Assembly (NCBI RefSeq): GCF_002210095.1
Contig: NZ_AQQR01000003.1
Span: 496,001-560,000, forward strand
Source: Marinibacterium profundimaris
GTDB taxonomy: Bacteria > Pseudomonadota > Alphaproteobacteria > Rhodobacterales > Rhodobacteraceae
Length of the DNA: 64,000 nucleotides
Direction of reading: 5' to 3'
In this document: piece by piece, positions 61,401 through 64,000 of the stretch
Numbering within the stretch: the stretch's first letter is position 1
Layout: each line of letters starts with the position of its first letter
Notes under the pieces: generated by a model
Database searches by the model: none
What the model was told of the DNA's origin: nothing
What the model saw: only the letters and a program-made list of their open reading frames with translations
Made by a program: the position numbers and the translations under genes

Positions 61401-62553
61401 CGTCGGTGGTATCGACCTCGACAGTGCCGGCCGATCCCGGGTTGGAGGGGGCGGCCGGATGATGGGTGGCCTTGCCGCCGCTCATCTCGCCCTCGACCCC
61501 GCCAGCCCCGCTGACCGATTGTGCGAAAATGCCGATGTTATTGTCGGCTTTCGTCTCGACCGCTCCGTGGTAGTCGACAGAGACATCGCCGCCAGCGCCG
61601 CCGTTGCCGCCCGCCCCGGGGTAGTCGTACATGGCGATGGATTTGCCACCCTGCCCACCGTCGCCCGCCTGCGAGATCGCGACGATGCCGTGGCCCTTCG
61701 TCGCCGAGATCCGGTTGGAGGAGTTGGTGGCGGAAAAGGTCACTTTGCCGCCGGTTCCGCCCTTGCCGCCGACCCCGCCATAGCCGGAATCCGCCCCGTT
61801 CGAGCGTCCCGTGCCCCCAAGCCCGCCGGTTCCGCCGGACGACACGATATAAACCCCGGGCCCGCCGTCGGTGGTATCGACATTCAGCACGACATCGGAG
61901 TCGATGTTGATGTCAATCTCGCCGGCATTGCCGCCCCTGCCACCGACACCGCCGGTTCCGGTGTTGCCGGTTCCGCCCCAGGCATGACCTTCTCCGCCCT
62001 GACCGCCGGTGCCGGCGGTATAGACGACGTTGATCCCGGCGTGGCTTTCGCCGCCCAGCGTGGCGCCCTTGTCCCCTTTCGCGGAAAAGCTCAGCCCCTG
62101 CCCGTCGGTGCCATCGCCACCGTTCGGGCCGGTGCGGCTGTCCCGGCCATAATTCTCCTCGCCCTCGCTGCCGGATTGCGCCGTGACGATCGCCTCGAGA
62201 ATGCCGGCATCGCTTTTCATGTCATGGCCGTTGTCCAGCGTGACGTCGATCTCGGTCGGGCCCGCGGCGACCTGGGCTTCCAGCCGGATATAGGCCGAAT
62301 TGCCCTGGGCATCCGTCATGTCGGCGCTCAGGTCCGACACCTCCACCTTGGTGAGGTTCTCGATATCGGGGTTGGCGCTGGCGTCGGACCCGTAGTCGAG
62401 CGTGATCGCCTCCACGTTGCCGGTGCAGCTGAGGACCGTGTTGTTGCCGGTGTTGACGCAATCTGCCAGCGCCGGCGACATCGCCGTGGTGGACAACAGC
62501 ACCGCCAGGACAGAGAGCGGTGCTGCGGTTTTCGAGGAGCTGTCTTTGGTCAT
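55495..62553 (-). CDS. Giant glycine-rich autotransporter (type Va) with outer-membrane beta-barrel
   Basis: A 2352-residue protein. ATG 62553 (MTKDSSSK) starts a Sec signal peptide with cleavage after SPALA near residue 30; an upstream in-frame TTG at 62664 is unlikely. The passenger (~30-2080) contains about twenty repeats of a unit with a core like GIxAxSVGGGGGxGG spaced 45-100 residues apart, expected to form a beta-helix. The last ~270 residues are an autotransporter barrel (from about VQATGGKRHQD) with the terminal strand GGTARIEFRF ending in Phe. It is probably a surface adhesin or biofilm factor. Glycine codons make the opposite strand open over long stretches. Confidence 0.9.
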   Translation of the reverse strand: MTKDSSSKTAAPLSVLAVLLSTTAMSPALADCVNTGNNTVLSCTGNVEAITLDYGSDASANPDIENLTKVEVSDLSADMTDAQGNSAYIRLEAQVAAGPTEIDVTLDNGHDMKSDAGILEAIVTAQSGSEGEENYGRDSRTGPNGGDGTDGQGLSFSAKGDKGATLGGESHAGINVVYTAGTGGQGGEGHAWGGTGNTGTGGVGGRGGNAGEIDINIDSDVVLNVDTTDGGPGVYIVSSGGTGGLGGTGRSNGADSGYGGVGGKGGTGGKVTFSATNSSNRISATKGHGIVAISQAGDGGQGGKSIAMYDYPGAGGNGGAGGDVSVDYHGAVETKADNNIGIFAQSVSGAGGVEGEMSGGKATHHPAAPSNPGSAGTVEVDTTDADVSTSGHSSFGVVAHSVGGHGGNGPNSDGLSAYGASGSSGGDGGQASVTMTGSEVTTQGDSAIGVISASVGGGGGSGGSASGLTALGGEGAVGGNADAAQASLTDTTITTAGDRAEGITVLSVGGGGGNSGDADGLVASGASAGNGGNGSTAALTVSGSTIATTGYESAGVVVASVGGGGGNSHSGSGLETMGATGGNGGDAGNVTYSSEADSDGKGTSVSTKQDKSEGIALLSVGHGGGKSGSTHKVSLVGGNQMGASGSGGGHGGDISFTMADGDSVSTEGHLSEGVFALSLGGGGGKSGSVTTIDVVNGGTAATQSMGATGGKASDGGDITKSKLAGEITTKGDASAGALVVSAGGGGGVAGNQTTVTAAVSLNNNVGADGGPGGNGGEVSFTSSAAITTSGHLSEGIVAASVGGGGGHSSNVQNVSIGANVSDLTISGGVGAQGGSAGNGGAVTVTLDDKSDIKTKGEAAGGLVALSVGGSGGNAGSVISSNIGALNLSVNTGASGSAGGTGGDVTVTNQGKINTAGQLAPGIFAGSVGGGGGRAATSVDGSISAIGISMNFGGANGDGGEAGTVSVTHDGQITTAGHMSSGILAASVGGGGGSGGVAVSGTGGIVSADMSMGASGGAGGTAQTVTVTSSGDVSTGGVKAPAIAGLSVGGKGGTGGLAVSGSGDAGPISGSLSLAVGGGGGGGGTAGDVNLTTTGGTIQTTQQAGIGLLGLSVGGHGGSGGMVVAGNVDASEEGSGSFTLAVGGDGGDGGTGGKVDIKNAATINTSGHYGFGILAASVGGHGGDGGSSYSASATVTKGTDLEASVNVGGGGASGGTGGDITVDNTGNITTTGGNAHAIYMNSIGGSGGSGGSGVSYLVDFGTTENSQASFHGNVHVGGKGGSGNTGGKVTASNSAKLSTAQDTSYGIFAHSIGGNGGDGGNAGAFTVGYTWESEAQKKDPLELNYNFSIGGGGGGGGTGGDVSVTNDQGGRIETGGVASYGMFGQSIGGDGGTGGNGEPDAKGWVADIYNVYEDVNTIHEQYEQFKKAKKSIASLLTNFSVSVGGNAGAASTGGDVTLKNSGSIVTTGNSATGMYAQSTGGGGGVAGDGSEGLLTSVAVAGSTGGGGDSGAITLTNDGSITTSGSGAMGIYAQALGGGGGTAGDIEGSIISAFTDLAQSVGAQVFGKANGGDGGSGGNITMTMGSGSSIKTTGDKAHGIWLQSTGGGGGAQGQVTIEGGDDDDGQQPASTPAYIGSSGNPGNGGFIDIDMAGDITVTGYGSHGIFAQSASGGDDSSGSGGIRLNVSGNITAEGASGRGILVQADGVADNLAKSGTCAKNSATCAGTAHVSIAEGAIVHTSDEDAYETIGFMSGQQSTRSDGTIFVSNLLENAGTVSTAKPYRTAVGADGTASLRIHNLSGGLISGSVVLTGDPDTFKTGHRMEFENRSGARFEPGEYVNLGDHGNYTGEAGSTIAPYGSAIGMSIFALGEEYSESGTYEVTMAQVTNVYDMQDVGADLIRFASDSYSSFAFSPTVVPTWTKMPTDHSLNSGQELIADGHDFSKSGATVENTATVTYDLEGTYSDLRLNYSIDLSGASNGVELNRNGQEYASYFTRALGAAGAEPTQEGTAANDLATLGADYLNAATGEELQQRYSHHVPDEAVIGVSGAVLSTLRLNDLLQSCPTLDPSAGLAFLRQTECTWVQATGGKRHQDATDESPQYDSTAYGLAIGSQHQIGADLFLEIAGQAETLSIGGENFSQDGERYSFGVALKKEVGRYTFSSTLAGGIYGLDYERGYTVSGVRHQAKSDIDGRYLGAELRATAVYEGQGGFYAKPSAALAYTQVWQDGFTEDGTGPQAWEVGSVSDSWLTFTPQIELGRAFAVGDRASLAFVRAGMTVALNDPTTSVGSLLVGTDASAGQMTSVLGKDRYQGDLTAGFEVMLQENLSVSVLGQTSLSENSHDYGGTARIEFRF

Positions 62554-63055
62554 TCGGCGTTCCAGTCGTTCGCTGCGTCCGCCCCGGCGGACCCGTGTAT
62601 TCAGGTTCGCTGTGGTCGAAGAATACGACTTCAATGCGACAAAGCGGGGGACAGGCAAAGGCAATGCCGGGTCTGCCCACTTTTTCAGGCGATACAGGAA
62701 GATGGCAACATAACAAGCTGAAAATAAGCTCCTTTAACGAAAATTAGTTAACAACTTTAAGGCTAAAAACCGTCTGAAAACCCGACCACACCTGGCCCGG
62801 ACCGGGATCCGCGCAACCGCCGGGCCACGCCGTTGCGCAGGTCTTTCCGTGCCGCCTTCGGCCGGACCGTCGGGGATGCGATCCCGATCCGCCTGCCGGT
62901 CTTCGCCCGACCGGCCGACCCCGCGGCGCAGACCAGGGCGCGGTCCGTCGACCGTGGCCCGGCCCAAGCGTTCGATCCGCCCCACCGTTGCCCCCTTACG
63001 CTTCGTCAATGGCACCCTATATATTCATGCAACCGAATACCTGGAGCAGACCGCC
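62554..63055. promoter_or_regulatory. Divergent gap between autotransporter and trxC
   Basis: No gene is seen in 502 bases. The stretch 62705-62775 is strikingly AT-rich and carries TTAAC at 62734-62738 and GTTAA at 62747-62751 as an inverted repeat, next to the palindrome GTTAAC at 62747-62752; it is likely the autotransporter promoter and operator. The rest is GC-rich. Near trxC, TATATT at 63020-63025 may be a -10 element, and GGAG at 63042-63045 is the trxC ribosome binding site. Confidence 0.5.
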
Positions 63056-63490
63056 ATGCCGATCAGACTCGCCTGCCTGCACTGCGGACAAGGCAACCGC
63101 CTGCCCGAAGACCGCCTGGCCTCGGGCCCGAAATGCGGCACCTGCGGCGCAGCCCTGATGGCGGACGCGCCGGTCGAGGTATCGCCGGACATCCTGAAAG
63201 CCGCCGCGCGGATGGACGAGATCCCGCTGGTGGTGGATTTCTGGGCCGCCTGGTGCGGACCATGCCGGATGATGGCGTCGGAATTCGCAAAGGCCGCGAA
63301 GGCCCTGACGGGCCGGGCGCGGTTTGCCAAGTTGGACACCGAGGCTTTCCCCGAGGCCGCAGGCCGCTATGGCATTCGCGGCATCCCGCTGCTGGTGGCC
63401 TTCCACGGCGGGCGCGAAATCGGCCGGCGGACCGGCGTGACACCGGCGCAAGAGATCGCGGACTGGGTCGGCGCCGGAGCAAAGACGTGA
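63056..63490 (+). CDS. trxC: Thioredoxin 2 (TrxC-type) with zinc ribbon
   Basis: A 144-residue cytoplasmic thioredoxin starting at ATG 63056 with GGAG upstream. The N-terminal zinc ribbon uses Cys7, Cys10, Cys27 and Cys30; the active site is WCGPC at 66-70 in DFWAAWCGPCRMM; the cis-Pro lies in RGIPLLV. It reduces protein disulfides, and the zinc module usually gives TrxC a high redox potential and oxidative-stress regulation. A longer frame from 62849 lacks thioredoxin-like sequence and was rejected. It precedes a J-domain gene by 17 bases, a chaperone-type pairing. Confidence 0.95.
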   Translation: MPIRLACLHCGQGNRLPEDRLASGPKCGTCGAALMADAPVEVSPDILKAAARMDEIPLVVDFWAAWCGPCRMMASEFAKAAKALTGRARFAKLDTEAFPEAAGRYGIRGIPLLVAFHGGREIGRRTGVTPAQEIADWVGAGAKT

Positions 63491-63507
63491 TGAGGTAACA
63501 GACGAGA

Positions 63508-64000
<493 letters not shown>

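Noticed and set aside
55495-62553. Repeats considered as a CRISPR array
   Set aside because: The repeats are in-frame glycine codons of variable spacing within one gene, without constant direct repeats or spacers.
57343-62721. Two very long open frames on the plus strand opposite the autotransporter (57343-60177 and 60181-62721)
   Set aside because: They are antisense to glycine codons (GGN/NCC), which rarely give stops. Their products are Ala/Arg/Asp-rich without family features, while the minus-strand frame has a signal peptide and a barrel domain.
62734-62752. CtrA-binding site in the autotransporter promoter
   Set aside because: The two TTAA elements are 10 bases apart instead of the required 7.

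Overview
The window is a high-GC stretch from what is most likely an alphaproteobacterium of the Rhodobacterales (roseobacter type). This rests on the GC-rich codon use, many ATGA-type gene overlaps, a GC-rich hairpin followed by a GGTATTT-like tail of the kind common in that order, and the gene content. No 16S rRNA, tRNA or phage gene is seen, so the assignment is inference. Almost every gene concerns uptake and hydrolysis of small nitrogen compounds: amides, N-heterocycles, amino sugars and nitriles or cyanide. Layout: (1) 1-6162, minus strand: an amiC-amiR sensor/antiterminator pair, then a leader with a tandem-hairpin ANTAR-type RNA element and an intrinsic terminator, then a nitrilase-superfamily amidase, a LivK-type binding protein, LivH and a LivM-LivG fusion that runs off the left edge. 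(2) 6290-18144: a gntR-flavin reductase pair divergent from a tightly overlapping operon: peptide-type ABC transporter (A, B, C, D, F), two amidohydrolases, a CMP/dCMP-deaminase-fold enzyme and, probably separately started, an amidase-signature enzyme. (3) 18267-33086: a second catabolic block. On the minus strand are dppC, dppD, dppF, two tandem PuuE-like cyclic-amide hydrolases and an M20 hydrolase. On the plus strand are the cognate binding protein, a flavin-dependent monooxygenase of the NtaA/DszA type, dppB and a cytosine-deaminase-like amidohydrolase. A LuxR regulator and a second copy of the monooxygenase follow. (4) 33374-34918: an MFS/BT1-like transporter. (5) 35127-44415: an N-acetylglucosamine operon (nagB, kinase, GntR-UTRA regulator, nagA, sugar ABC transporter) ending in a beta-hydroxyaspartate-aldolase-like gene. 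(6) 44711-47774: an SBP56/methanethiol oxidase-like gene with a small membrane partner, then htpX. (7) 47930-55291: a complete seven-gene nit cluster (nitB to nitH; called Nit1C and linked to cyanide assimilation in other bacteria), divergent from a MocR regulator. (8) 55495-62553: a very large glycine-rich autotransporter. (9) 63056-64000: trxC and the start of a dnaJ/cbpA gene. How the genes may work together (inference): the two peptide-type transporters import N-rich heterocyclic or amide compounds. In block 3 the monooxygenase would open or oxidise the ring, after which deaminase/amidohydrolase, PuuE-like and M20 steps would release ammonia. In block 2 the amidohydrolases, the deaminase and the amidase-signature enzyme do comparable hydrolytic work. 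AmiC/AmiR would turn on amide import and hydrolysis by antitermination, and the nit cluster would handle nitriles or cyanide. The substrates of blocks 2 and 3 cannot be read from the sequence, and these blocks are the best candidates for an undescribed pathway.
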